Positions 21,598 through 32,103 of a stretch of DNA of 64,000 nucleotides are shown here, one piece after another. A model generated the notes under the pieces. That model was not told where the DNA came from, ran no database searches, and saw only the letters and a program-made list of their open reading frames with translations. The stretch covers positions 83,579 through 147,578 of the forward strand of contig PDIP01000051.1 of assembly GCA_002811645.1 (NCBI GenBank). Direction: 5' to 3'. Each line of letters begins with the position of its first letter. Within the stretch, counting starts at the first letter, position 1. This DNA comes from Corallochytrium limacisporum (lineage: Eukaryota; Opisthokonta). Both the position numbers and the translations under genes were made by a program.

Positions 21598-21996
21598 TCA
21601 TGCCTTGGTGGCACGGGCACGCTGGGCGCGGAGGATAGCAGAGGCCTTACCCAGGACGGCGCGCTTTAGGTCAGGGCGGTAGTGGTTGTCCTCGAGCTGC
21701 TTAGAGATGCGGGACAGCACACGACGGGAATTCTTGGAGGACTTCTTGCCGAACTGCTGTTCAGTGATCAGCTTGTTGGGCTTGTTGGTGACCTTGTTGC
21801 GCTTGGTGCGGAGGACCACACCGCTATCACCAGGGGCAGCAACGACATCAACAGTCTTCTTGTTGGCCAGGCCAGAGCACTTGTATGTGTTGTCTCCCTT
21901 GACGTTGTTGGGCTCGACGGTGAAGGTGCGGCCGTGGCTGCGGCGCAGGAAGCAGTTGTTGCGCTTCACAATTTCCCAGGTGAGATCGGCGGACAT
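21598..21996 (-). CDS. RPL28: 60S ribosomal protein eL28
   Basis: A 132-residue cytosolic ribosomal protein of the large subunit. It begins MSADLTWEIVKRNNCFLRR, as in other eL28 proteins (Ser-Ala, then a Trp and an Asn-Cys/Ser pair), and continues with TVEPNNVKGDNTYKCSGLANKKTV, a family signature, and ends in HYRPDLKRAVLGKASAILRAQ. It is very basic. eL28 is missing from budding yeast but present in animals, plants and many protists. The ATG at 21996 has A at -3 (tcaccATGt). Codon choice is strongly biased, as expected for a ribosomal gene. It diverges from GARS-AIRS over about 1 kb. Confidence 0.95.
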   Translation of the reverse strand: MSADLTWEIVKRNNCFLRRSHGRTFTVEPNNVKGDNTYKCSGLANKKTVDVVAAPGDSGVVLRTKRNKVTNKPNKLITEQQFGKKSSKNSRRVLSRISKQLEDNHYRPDLKRAVLGKASAILRAQRARATKA

Positions 21997-23017
21997 GGTG
22001 ATTGAGCTATTTTCAAAAACTATCGGTACCCGAATACTTTGTCTGAGGTCATTGTACAGTGAAGCGTACTCATATGATGATATACCTGATATACCATCCA
22101 ACTATGATGTGTTGACCATTATTAAATTGCATACACCAGCACAAGAGTGCTCCAAGGCATCAATGTGTTCTCCCATTGATTGACTATGGTGTCCTGTGTT
22201 GTGGCTATACTGAAACAAGCGCAATAGGCTGTGCCTCGATATGATTGACTAATCCGCGGAGGTCCAGGCTTTGGCCAGGTAACCCACTTGCTACTGCAAG
22301 GGGCCCCTTACTGCCGAAGAGCCAATTTGCCAGTTCATTAAGTATAAGAACCGCTGTGGTACATTATCTATAATGACGCGTTTCAATATTTTCAGTACTG
22401 AAACTTGAGGAAAGAAAATATAGAAATTATGTTACATATTGAAAGTACTGAGTCCATTCAAAGTCGGATCATTTCCATACAAACACATAGTCTTCAAGGT
22501 GTTCCCTTCAGAACACAAACAGAACACACGAAAATGGAGAGGGAAAATACACAAAACATTTGTGTGTGCTTTAGAAAGTGTGTGTTTTTGTATTGGCTTT
22601 TTCGCGGTCTGTGCCCCGTGTGCCTGTGTTCGCATTTTACACGCGGAGGGCGAAGGGCGGGTCTACGGGGCGAAGATGATCATCGGTGTGCTGAATTCGC
22701 AAATTGGGACGAGTTCAGGAATCCAAGGGTAACGCGCGATCACATCGCAGTCACTGCTAGTCTGTTTTCATGCCTCTCTTTGCGTCTGTACCAATAGAGC
22801 ATCTCTCTTTAGCTTAAGTCACAATCTGGTGCACAGCCTTCAGCTTCTGATCAAAATGGTGTTGATGACGCGAACAGAAAAGGTACTTTGGTGATCTGTG
22901 TCCATTGAAACAGAAACGTCCAGTTCATGCTCTTTGTGTTTTGCGGGTTCGTAGAATAACATTGACCACTCTATATCACACACAATTTATTTAGATTCCT
23001 TCGGAACACACAAAACC
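21997..23017. other. divergent spacer between eL28 and GARS-AIRS
   Basis: About 1 kb, no gene recognised. It includes an AAGGGGCCCCTT palindrome at 22299-22310 and a perfect 14-base palindrome centred on AGTACT near 22392-22405. Confidence 0.5.
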
Positions 23018-25423
23018 ATGGTGAACGTTATGGTAGCAGGCTCCGGCGGTCGGGAGCACGTTCTGGCCTGGTGCCTCGCCAAGAGTCCCAAGGTCGACCG
23101 CGTCTTTGTGGCTCCGGGTAATGGTGGTACAACCAACGACAGCAAGATTGCTTCTCTTCCTGTCAAAGACAGTGACCAAGCCGGTATCCTCAAAGCCTGT
23201 CAAGAACACTCCATCGGTCTAGTCGTGGTCGGCCCAGAGCAGCCCCTCTGCGACGGCCTAGTCGACTTTCTGGGTCGCCACGGCATCCCTGCTTTCGGGC
23301 CCAGCGCGACTGCTGCACAGTTGGAGGGATCTAAGGCCTTTTCCAAGGATTTCATGGCTCGTCACGGCATTCCCACTGCCGCATACAAAGTCTTTGGTAG
23401 CGCCGACGTAGAGGCAGCGGTGGTCTTTGCTCGTGATCTGGGTGCTCATGGCGTGGTGAAGGCCAGTGGCTTGGCTGCGGGCAAGGGTGTGGTGTTGCCC
23501 ACATCTGCGGACGAGGCTGAGGCAGCCGTACGGTCCGTCCTTGTGGATAAGACCTTCGGTGGTGCGGCTGGAGAAAGAGTCGTGGTGGAAGAGCTGCTTA
23601 CGGGGCCGGAAGTGTCAATCTTCGCCTTCTCTGACGGGTACACGGTCAAGACTTTGCCTGGTAGCCAGGACCACAAGCGAATCTTTGAAGGAGATCAAGG
23701 GCCAAACACGGGAGGTATGGGCGCCTACTGCCCGACACCATTTATTGGACCATCGGAACTGCGGGAGATCCACACTAAGATTCTGCAGCCAACCATCGAT
23801 GGCATGCGCAAGGAAGGACATCCGTTCAAGGGGCTGCTGTACGCCGGACTGATGATGACACCATCAGGGCCGAAGGTATTGGAATACAACGTGCGCTTCG
23901 GCGACCCCGAAACGCAAGGTGTGTTACGTCTGTTGACTAGTGATCTGTATGAGATCATGATGGCCTGCTGTGGTGGATACCTGGACGCTGTGCCCGTCAA
24001 GTACACGGAAAACGCATCTGTGGCGACCGTGGTGCTGGTCAGCGGCGGATATCCAGGATCGTACCCTAAGGATAAGGCCATTACCATTAACGAAAGTAAG
24101 ATTCCCAACGGTTGCCAGATCTTCCACGCCGGTACTAAGCTCGAAGATGACAAGCTAGTTACCAGCGGCGGTCGCGTCCTGGCCGTGACTGCGGTAAGTC
24201 AAGAAGGTATGAAGAAGGCTTTGGATATTGCTTATGAAGGTGTCAAAGCAGTGGAATTTGAGGGCATGTTCTACCGCAAAGACATTGGCCACCAGGCTCT
24301 CAAGGTCCTTGGGGAGCAGAACGCAACCGCGGGTTCCGGTATGACCTACGCAGCTGCGGGAGTGAACATTGACGAAGGTGCGCGCATGGTTGAATTGATC
24401 AAACCCCACGCCGCAGCGACAAATCGTCCAGGTACTGAAGGCGAATTGGGTGGCTTTGGTGGACTTTTCGACCTCCGCGCCGCGGGCTACACTGACCCCG
24501 TACTGGTGTCCGGTACCGACGGTGTGGGTACCAAACTGCTCATTGCGCAGTCCATCGGTGTCCATGACACAATTGGCGTGGATCTGGTTGCCATGTCCGT
24601 TAATGACATTCTAACTCAGGGCGCTGAACCGCTCTATTTCCTGGATTACTATGCCTGCGGGCGTCTGAGCGCAGACATTGGTGCGGCAGTGGTCAAGGGC
24701 ATTGCCGCAGCATGTGCTGAGTCTGGGTGTGCTCTGCTGGGCGGTGAGACTGCGGAAATGCCAGGCATGTACTCTGGTGGTGCCAGTCACTACGACCTCG
24801 CTGGATTTGCAGTGGGAGCTGTCGAACGCACTGCTGTGCTGCCGCGATCGGAGGTTATCGCTGACGGCGACGTGTTGCTTGGAGTGCCGTCTTCAGGTAT
24901 TCATTCTAACGGCTTTTCTCTGGTGAGGCGCGTTGTGGAGGCGGCTGGACTTAGCTACGCCTCGACTGCACCGTGGGAAACGAGTGTGAGTATCGGGCAG
25001 TCCCTGCTTACACCTACTGCGCTTTACGTGAAGCCGCTGCTGCCCGTCATTCGCAAGCACGCAAGTGCTCAGGGCGGTCCTCTGCGAGGCCTTGTCCACA
25101 TCACCGGCGGTGGGTTCCCCGAAAACCTACCTCGTGTTCTGCCCAAGGGCTCCGATCTGTGCTTCAACGTCGCCCTGGACAGTTGGCCGCTTTTGCCTGT
25201 CTTTGCCTGGCTGCAGAAGGCTGGCAACATTACCAGTGCGGAGATGGCGAAGACGTTCAACTGTGGCATTGGCATGGTCCTGATTGTGTCTCAAAACAGT
25301 GCCGCCACCGTGCAAAAGGAAGTAGAGACCAATTGCGGTGCCTGCTATGTTATCGGATCTGTGGGCAAGAAGACTGCAGTGGACGGCGATGCAGTCGTGT
25401 TGAATGGTGACTTTAAGGCGTAA
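23018..25423 (+). CDS. bifunctional GARS-AIRS purine biosynthesis enzyme (Ade5,7 type)
   Basis: An 801-residue fusion of two enzymes of de novo purine synthesis. The N-terminal half (about 1-430) is phosphoribosylamine-glycine ligase with an ATP-grasp fold: GSGGREHVLAW, VGPEQPL, GVVKASGLAAGKGV, GGMGAYCPTP and EYNVRFGDPETQ. The C-terminal part (about 445-795) is phosphoribosylformylglycinamidine cyclo-ligase: TYAAAGVNIDEGARMV, SGTDGVGTK, VDLVAMSVNDI, GGETAEMPGMY, SGIHSNGFSLVR and HITGGGFPENLPRV. No GART transformylase domain follows; the stop comes right after the AIRS domain. Animals usually have the three-domain fusion, fungi the two-domain form. The ATG at 23018 has an ideal context (accATGg). 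Confidence 0.97.
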   Translation: MVNVMVAGSGGREHVLAWCLAKSPKVDRVFVAPGNGGTTNDSKIASLPVKDSDQAGILKACQEHSIGLVVVGPEQPLCDGLVDFLGRHGIPAFGPSATAAQLEGSKAFSKDFMARHGIPTAAYKVFGSADVEAAVVFARDLGAHGVVKASGLAAGKGVVLPTSADEAEAAVRSVLVDKTFGGAAGERVVVEELLTGPEVSIFAFSDGYTVKTLPGSQDHKRIFEGDQGPNTGGMGAYCPTPFIGPSELREIHTKILQPTIDGMRKEGHPFKGLLYAGLMMTPSGPKVLEYNVRFGDPETQGVLRLLTSDLYEIMMACCGGYLDAVPVKYTENASVATVVLVSGGYPGSYPKDKAITINESKIPNGCQIFHAGTKLEDDKLVTSGGRVLAVTAVSQEGMKKALDIAYEGVKAVEFEGMFYRKDIGHQALKVLGEQNATAGSGMTYAAAGVNIDEGARMVELIKPHAAATNRPGTEGELGGFGGLFDLRAAGYTDPVLVSGTDGVGTKLLIAQSIGVHDTIGVDLVAMSVNDILTQGAEPLYFLDYYACGRLSADIGAAVVKGIAAACAESGCALLGGETAEMPGMYSGGASHYDLAGFAVGAVERTAVLPRSEVIADGDVLLGVPSSGIHSNGFSLVRRVVEAAGLSYASTAPWETSVSIGQSLLTPTALYVKPLLPVIRKHASAQGGPLRGLVHITGGGFPENLPRVLPKGSDLCFNVALDSWPLLPVFAWLQKAGNITSAEMAKTFNCGIGMVLIVSQNSAATVQKEVETNCGACYVIGSVGKKTAVDGDAVVLNGDFKA

Positions 25424-25685
25424 GCACCACAAACTGATAGAATTTTAAATTATCATTATCCCTCACAGCTCAGTTTACTTGGTTAATATAGATAGCGTAT
25501 AATACAAGGAGACTTGTTAAATTGTGTCCACGCTGTGTATGAATTCATCATCAGTGTGCGTATATTGTGCGTTCTTGCTAAATAGGTCCATTATTCCGAG
25601 CAGGTACAAGTGGACACCTAACTTGTAACAGATTCCAGTTCTTCATTTCTTTATCAATTCTTTCTCGGAGTGCTTGCAAACTCAA

Positions 25686-26312
25686 TCAGGGATACCCTCC
25701 AGGTGCACTGGCCACTGCTCTTTCAAAGTCAAGAGCGTAATATGCATTGTCTCGTGGATCTCTGAGGTGCGGATAGAATGTGTACAGTGCCATCTCAATG
25801 GCCGGCATAAAGATACACAGCACAACGGCAGCCACGATCAGCGGTTTGCCGATCCAATTGATCACGTACAGTGGCAGCAGCAACAGTTGCCCCACCAGCT
25901 TCAAACCTGAAAATATGCTCATTATAGTGCGGTAAACTACGTATACGACCAGAGCATAAGTCAAATAGAAGCACAGAACGCTGAGTGATCTGTGCAACTC
26001 CACGGATACGCCTTGGTCATGCCAAGCAGAGCCGGTTTGCTGTATCTCTGTCCAAAGCACGGTTTGCACGGCACGAGCCACCAAGGCCGCACTCATATGA
26101 ACATAATGGCCCGTGGCTAAGATGTGTACCAGGATATCAACCAGCAAGGATGACGGGGGATGGTGATGGCCTTCAAATTGGTCGTCGCGATAGTGATGGT
26201 CATCGGAGTCGTGATCAAAGGATCCTGTGGTGGTCATAAAGGCAAAAAAGCTTCCGTGGCTATCACCACTATATACACGTTCTTCTGTATGGAACGTTTG
26301 GAACCACGACAT
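25686..26312 (-). CDS. unknown multi-span membrane protein
   Basis: A 208-residue protein I do not recognise. The N-terminal 55 residues are hydrophilic with a His/Asp-rich patch (DHDSDDHHYRDDQFEGHHH) that could bind a metal. Three strongly hydrophobic stretches follow, at about 108-130 (FYLTYALVVYVVYRTIM), 135-152 and 155-176, and an amphipathic one at about 57-82. The tail is polar. The overall shape suits a small ER or organelle membrane protein with two or three spans. The frame is clean, starts with ATG (A at -3) and fits the alternating-strand gene layout, ending 262 bases from GARS-AIRS, which supports it as a real gene. Confidence 0.65.
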   Translation of the reverse strand: MSWFQTFHTEERVYSGDSHGSFFAFMTTTGSFDHDSDDHHYRDDQFEGHHHPPSSLLVDILVHILATGHYVHMSAALVARAVQTVLWTEIQQTGSAWHDQGVSVELHRSLSVLCFYLTYALVVYVVYRTIMSIFSGLKLVGQLLLLPLYVINWIGKPLIVAAVVLCIFMPAIEMALYTFYPHLRDPRDNAYYALDFERAVASAPGGYP

Positions 26313-27067
26313 AGTTCCCTAAAGTCTCAATCTTTTCACGGCCTCTACCCGATTTTATCTGTTCAGCGTAGTTCCATATTGAAGTGTGGATACCGGCTCA
26401 GGATTTGTTTCTCTTCCTTCTAACTTACTTGCCTTGTACGGTCTTTTATTTGTAGAACCACCCCTTTCATAGGCAAGGAAATACGTACCGGGTACCCTTG
26501 AACTACCCAAGCGTGCACCACTCCACCGCTGCGTAAGAATCTCCTGCCCGCTGGGCACCCGATGGCAGGGTCCGCAGGGTCGAGTCGATCTCCCGGGGCG
26601 CGAAAGGGGTCCGAAATCTTTGAGGCTTCGCTGATAGGGGCCTAATTTTCCCTGCCACTTGTTTTGCAAGGGCCTTGCCAACCAAGCCGTTGTCTCGGGG
26701 GAGGAAAGGCTGGGCAGGCTTGCACTGCCGTAGAGGCGAGGGGGCTAAAATTAGACCGATCCGGAGAGGGCAGGCTTGTAAATTGTGCGCAGGGTATGGA
26801 CCAAAGCAGCTTGTCTCCTGTGACAAATTCCAATTTCCGGAATTTTCTGCTCAAGTTTATGCCTTGTTCATGAGATCATTTCGATGGTAATGGTACTTCA
26901 AAATATTGCGTCGCACTAACATAAAGAGCAAGCATTGTCGTTGAAGAAACCAGTACATATCGGTAAGGATATGTGAATGAAAACTGTGGAAGCAGGATAA
27001 ATAACAAGATGATCCATGCCATTTACTTAATATTTTATGAAGCATTCTAAGGACAAAGGGGAATATT
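26313..27067. other. divergent spacer upstream of the PEX26-like gene
   Basis: About 750 bases, no gene recognised, with a TCTCCCGGGGCG element near 26590-26601. Confidence 0.5.
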
Positions 27068-28159
27068 ATGATGACTAGTATTTCACAAACTACGTCAGCG
27101 ACCCTCGGGTCTCAACCCATGAACGTACATGCCGTGTACGAACAGGCTTTGCGTTTCACCGTTGAAGGTCAGCTTGCAGAGGCCTCCGCGCTCGTTGATC
27201 AGGGACTTAAGTTGATGGCAGAGACAAGTCATGTCTATCCTGCAGATGCGTACATGGAGGAGCGGGCCTACCTCCAGCGGCACCTCTGCGCCCCGCACTG
27301 TCCGTGTGTGGGTCTGAGCATGCTCTACGTCCAGCTCCACGGATCGGACACAGTGCTGGACAGCAAAGAAAAGGAAGCCATGATCGAAGGGACAAAGAGA
27401 AATACAATAAGTGGCGGCGCCCAAAAAGGTGTGGAAGGACCCACTCAGGGCATGGACATCATGCATCACCTGCGTGACCTGTATCACTCTGCCATGAAGG
27501 GAGTTATTATGCCTCCGGAAGTCATGCTGGCGGTTGCATACCTGTTGTTGCAAGAGGGCGATGCGCAGCATGCCAAGGTCGTAGTGGATGACTATGTAGG
27601 AGCCCTGCACCAACGCATTACGGGCGGTGATAAGCAGCAGCAGACTAAAGACAGTGACACACACGGGAAGGACGCTGGTCCTCTGTCCAAGGAAAGCTTT
27701 GTAGGCCACCCTAGACTCTCTCCCCTATACGAACTCTACCTTTTGCACATTCTTCCCGCGCTCAAGGACTTTGACGGAGCGATTGGACTTGCAAAAGACA
27801 ACGGAGCTGTCGGCAGTACGCGGGGCGGGGCGTACACAGCTCTTTTGAGCGAAATGCAAGCCACAGACAACCGCCGGCAGGCGGAGGCCATGAAAGCTGC
27901 GGCAAAGAAAAAGAACGGAGAGAAAGGATCGCATCGTCACAGGCGGCACCGACGGAGGAAGGGCAAGGGCGCCAACCACAATGGTGATGGGCCCGACGCT
28001 CCTGGTACTGAGGACGCGGGCGAGGGTAACAGCAGCAGCGCGGCCAAAGTTAACACTGGGGACGATGATGAAGAACATGCAGAGCGCGGCTCTCATGATG
28101 ATGACGATTATGACGATGAAGATATGGAATACGACGATGACGACGAAGATTATGATGAT

Positions 28160-28197
<38 letters not shown>

Positions 28198-28708
28198 AGG
28201 GGATGATGAATTAGAAGATGAGGATGAAGATGATCATGGAGAGACTACCGGGCAGGCATCGCCATCATCATCGATAGACCCCAAGAGAGCGAAATCCAAG
28301 AGCCACGAGAAGGATGGTCATCACCACCACGAGAAGAAAAAAGGAAAGAAGAAGAGCAAGAGATCCAAAGCGGACAGGAGCAAAGGCAAGGGTAAGAGCG
28401 GGGGCTTATCTAGCCCTGCTACACTGGCGGCGGCGGCGAAGCAGAGCGTGGCAGATATGGTACCTAATTTACACTTAGAAGATGCCAGCCAGTCTGTTCA
28501 AGCCTCTCGGCAATGGCTAGCCCGCCTCATACAGGACTCCCCGTTTCTGCGCAAACTCTCGGAGTTGCGCAAAGAGTCCATCGTCGGAGCGTTGCTCTTC
28601 TTTTTTGCTCTCGCCGTTGCCTGGCGGAGGTACCGTCTGCGCCGGCGGCTGGGTGAGCTCGGGACAGCACTTGGTCTGGATGCGCTATGGAATGGCAGTT
28701 TAGTCTAA
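27068..28708 (+). CDS. PEX26-like tail-anchored peroxisomal protein with Asp-rich insert
   Basis: A 546-residue protein. Residues 22-250 are helical and match the human PEX26 layout: an early helix pair (VYEQALRFTVEGQLAEASAL), then MPPEVMLAVAYLLLQEGD near 148-165 opposite LPPKVLELCILLY of PEX26, then LYELYLLHILPALKDFDGAI near 220-239 opposite the PEX26 segment ending RVLLPLGCLSEAEEL. A long insert follows: Lys/Arg-rich, then poly-Asp/Glu (about 340-400), then Lys-rich again. The C-terminus has one membrane span at about 504-520 (SIVGALLFFFALAVAW) with basic residues on both sides (RRYRLRRRL), as in peroxisomal tail anchors. PEX26 holds the PEX1-PEX6 ATPases at the peroxisome for receptor recycling. 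The match is by eye and the protein is divergent; a generic tail-anchored helical-repeat protein is the alternative. Confidence 0.6.
28096..28215 (+). repeat. GATGAC-rich microsatellite coding poly-Asp
   Basis: Tandem GAT/GAC codons in the middle of the PEX26-like gene. The length is probably variable between strains. Confidence 0.8.
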
Positions 28709-28942
28709 GCAAGGCGTGGACCTGGAGATCATTTACAAATATATCTATGAATCAAGGACATGGTTAAATGTATCCACTTTGCATTTTTGACTTTGTTTCA
28801 GTACTTGAAGCGGCACCAGCAATCACTGAAACCGGAGATGGTGGGAGGGGTCTGGCGTCCTAAGGGAAGGGAGCGCACGGCAAGCTAAGTACTGGGACGT
28901 TGATTCCCCTATAGATCTATTGCACAGAGTTTGAAATGAGTA

Positions 28943-30475
28943 CTAATCGGACTCGTTGCCAACATCCTCGGTTCCCCGAGCTTGATCAATGATGACCTCT
29001 ACGTGGTTCTGTGGAATCCATCCTTTCTGATCGCCAACACGGCCGTACAGCCAGCCTTCCTCGGGCTCTTCTTCCTCCTCGCTGAGAAGACTTATCCGAT
29101 CCATGGCATCAAGATTCAATTCGTCTTCGGCTTCGGCCTTGTAAGCAAAAATGGCCATGGCAATCCGGTGCTTGGCATCGGAATTAGTATTGGTCATCTT
29201 CGCTGTGTCCTTTACGCTGACGACGGATCGTGCCTTTAGCTTCTCCGCAGAGCTCGTGTAGGTACCGGCTTCATTGACGCTATCCATCGATCCCATGCTG
29301 TGAACGGCGGCAATTGGTCTGTTGAGCGAGTCCTCGCAATTGATGATGGGTCCTTCACTGGGTGTGATGGCAGAGACAGTTACCACGGCTTCCTTCGGGG
29401 CTTCTTTCGTGGCTTCCTTCGTGGTCTCGTTCGAGTTCTTTTCCTCCGTGATATTCAACGTGGTGCCTGCGATACTGTTCTCTGCTTCATCCTGGTTTTC
29501 AAGATTTGTCTCCCCTGTTGGATCTTCTACCTTCACTGTAGCCTCGTCTGTATCTTCTGTGTCCGATTCGCTGATTTCCGAAATGGCGCGTATGGCCTTC
29601 GGCGGCGCTGGCTTCTGTGGCGGAGTCGGGCGTGGCGATTTTGTCGTGTCATCCACTACCAACGAATCCAAGTGGTGCTTCTCATTGACCTGTTCAGCCT
29701 CCTTACTCAGCATTTCTTGCACAGTCTTGCCCTCACGCAGGATCTCAACTCGGTCCTTCAATTTACGATGGCATGGTTCGCTCTTCGCGTTGTACATCAT
29801 TTCAACGTCCGCAATCGCTGTTAGTAGACCGTAAATGAAGCTCTTTAACTGTTCTCTTAACTTTGGTACCTCTGCAATGATATCCTGTTCCAAAGCATTG
29901 TATCTTTCTGTTGCAGCCTTCATTTCGGTTTGCAGTTTCTGCTTCCGTTCTGCCTTCATCGCAGGTGCCTGCTCAAATACTTTCTTCTGCTTCTCGTACT
30001 CGTAGAGTCTCTTCTGGAAATTCTCAATCTTGGTCTCCAGTGTTGGAAATAGCTGGACAAACTGGTCAATCCTGGCCAGGCAGTCTGTAATGAAATTCCG
30101 TTTATACGTCGCCATCACTGAGATGTGCTCTTTCAAGTCGTTCGACAAAGTCTGCATTTCCGGCAGACGTGGTCCCGCCAGTTTCTGTAGTGACTCAACG
30201 ATATGATCATAGGCCGTCAGTGAGACTTCCAGCGAATTTGTGTACTTGCGAGCGTTCTTTGACAGCTGACTTGCTGCTTTATGCATAGACTGGATTTCTG
30301 CTGCGCCTTCGTTGACTTCGGGAGGCAAATCATATGATTTTCCTGTGAATTTCGGTAAAAATGTACTTAATCTCTTGCCCAGTGACTTCGACTTGCCATT
30401 TCCAGAGTGCGAATGGCTGGAAGTACTTGTAGCCGTGTCAGTGGCTGAGTGCTGATCGGCTGATTCGTTTGCCAT
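28943..30475 (-). CDS. BAR-SH3 protein (amphiphysin/Rvs167-like)
   Basis: A 510-residue protein expected to bend membranes during endocytosis and link them to actin regulators. A Ser/His-rich start is followed by a BAR domain (about 50-265) made of long charged helices (LARIDQFVQLFPTLETKIENFQ, KVFEQAPAMKAERKQKLQTE, LREQLKSFIYGLLTAIADVE). A disordered middle has a PxxP-rich patch (PRPTPPQKPAPPKAI) and many acidic residues. The C-terminal SH3 domain (about 439-495) shows ALYDY-like IFAYKAEAEDEL, then GWLYGRVGDQKGWIPQNHVEVI. Domain order equals that of yeast Rvs167 and animal amphiphysin/BIN1. The SH3 partner surface looks intact (Trp, Pro and the AxxEDEL motif). Its 3' end lies 234 bases from the PEX26-like gene. 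Confidence 0.88.
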   Translation of the reverse strand: MANESADQHSATDTATSTSSHSHSGNGKSKSLGKRLSTFLPKFTGKSYDLPPEVNEGAAEIQSMHKAASQLSKNARKYTNSLEVSLTAYDHIVESLQKLAGPRLPEMQTLSNDLKEHISVMATYKRNFITDCLARIDQFVQLFPTLETKIENFQKRLYEYEKQKKVFEQAPAMKAERKQKLQTEMKAATERYNALEQDIIAEVPKLREQLKSFIYGLLTAIADVEMMYNAKSEPCHRKLKDRVEILREGKTVQEMLSKEAEQVNEKHHLDSLVVDDTTKSPRPTPPQKPAPPKAIRAISEISESDTEDTDEATVKVEDPTGETNLENQDEAENSIAGTTLNITEEKNSNETTKEATKEAPKEAVVTVSAITPSEGPIINCEDSLNRPIAAVHSMGSMDSVNEAGTYTSSAEKLKARSVVSVKDTAKMTNTNSDAKHRIAMAIFAYKAEAEDELNLDAMDRISLLSEEEEEPEEGWLYGRVGDQKGWIPQNHVEVIIDQARGTEDVGNESD

Positions 30476-32103
30476 GTTGCTTTCCGTCTCCGAGACAGAT
30501 TGAACCCGCTACGTCATTTCTGTAAACACTAGTCAATCATTGAAATGTCGAAACGAAGAGGTATATGATCAAATTTAGGCTCGCTAAGTGTGTATAGCAG
30601 TATGGTCATAAACCCCAGATTGTTATACCATTCAGCCGCCACAGCCAAAACCTATGACCTAAATGTACAGTGGGGGTGATATCAGGGAGAGGTGAGAGGG
30701 ACCAAAACAATGCTTCGATGGTGATTGACCGGGGCAGAGATGAATATTGGATGAAGGGGAGAGAGAGAAAAGAGTGACGTGAAAGAGACAGGCCAAAAGA
30801 AAAAAATTGCGACCAAATATCTGTCTGAGCGGCCCAGGAACGAGATCACTCAGGTTAATATGCTCCACCACCTGGAGACGCCCTCAACAGGAAGAAGACA
30901 GCAAATGGGTCCGGACAGGGATACTCTCCACCTCACTCCACCTCACTAAAATAGACCCCCTTCTGAGACGGATGGTGAAGAATATCAGAAAAGAACGGGA
31001 TACCCAGGCGCCCCGAAATTTGAAATATTTGAATGGTTGAATTCGACACCTTCCTGAGTCGGTGGCCGGGGAGAGGGAATCCTGCGATGCGAGAGGTGGG
31101 AGAGTTTCTTGGCAAGCCCAAACCCACGGCCCCGGGGGCTTACTTCTATTTTCCTCAATATTTTGCGGGTCCTGAATTTATGCTGTGCTTATGTTGTTAC
31201 TATCCTGACTCTCCCGGTGTCGCAGTTGGTGGACAACAAACTATCGCACTCCGCCAAAAGCGGAAACCCAAACCAAAAGTGCGCTGTGAGAAAGGCGTGA
31301 ACGGAAAATTGTCCCTCCCCTCCCCCCGGCCCCCCCCCTCCCCCGGCCCGGGGAGAAGGGGGTCCGGGGCGGGGTTGTTGGCGGTTCCCATAAGCGCACA
31401 GTTAGTTCTCCAGCTTCTTTGGTACTTCCTTCTGCGTTTCCCCTTTTTGTTGGGTTTAGGACTGCCGCGCCCTTCCCGGCCCCCAACCGTCCCCCTCAGC
31501 GCATACCTGCGCGAACCCACCGTGGTGCGAATGGTTGGAGGGTTTCGGGTGCTCTCGTCGGGTGGGAAGGGCTGGAGTCCCCGGCTCACCCTAGAGGCGG
31601 ACTCGCTGGAGAGGGGAAGGGGAAGGAGACCTCCCCTCACCAAAAAGGGGGGGGGGGGGGTTGGAGAAAATTACGCTATTGTGGTAACGTAAGCAAACGG
31701 TCACAGACAAAACACAGGACGAGGGGCCCCTGTCGTCTGATGCGAGATCACTGAGTGAAAGTGAATGAAGAAACTGCGTCATGCAGGCTTCACAAAAGCA
31801 ACGTGAAGACGATTTCAGTGTCGCTGATGGTATATCGGCCAGAACGGATCCTACAAAGTGGAAAAGTACTCGCTAGCAACATCACAGCGAAAGTGAGGCG
31901 ACAGTGGAATGACGGAGGAGAAACATGTGCAGCGCAAGGAAGATGATAAGAGGATATACTATGTTTCTCTGCGGTTAGTCCTACAGCTGGAACAGCGGAC
32001 GTACACGATGATTGAAAAGCAATATTTGCGCAAGTGAACGACGGATATCTGACAAGGCTTGCTTTACAATTCATAGCTCCAAACCATATGAAGGTCCGTC
32101 ATC
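30476..32103. other. 1.6 kb divergent spacer
   Basis: No convincing gene. GC-rich from 31040 to 31660, with several C-run/G-run junctions. A 219-codon ATG frame (31033-31692) runs through low-complexity Pro/Gly sequence and matches nothing. Confidence 0.5.
31318..31362. repeat. C-rich run with CCCGG/CCCGGGG junctions
   Basis: Several runs of C broken by GG or T and ending in CCCGGGGAGAAGGGGG, a potential hairpin in a divergent spacer. Confidence 0.55.

Noticed and set aside
22392..22405. AGTACT-centred palindrome as a shared promoter motif
   Set aside because: AGTACT is frequent in both spacers and coding regions here, so apart from one perfect 14-base palindrome there is no clear enrichment by eye.
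31033..31692. 219-codon ATG frame in the 1.6 kb spacer
   Set aside because: The product is low-complexity Pro/Gly/Arg through homopolymer DNA, with no domain. Other frames here are equally open because of GC-rich composition.
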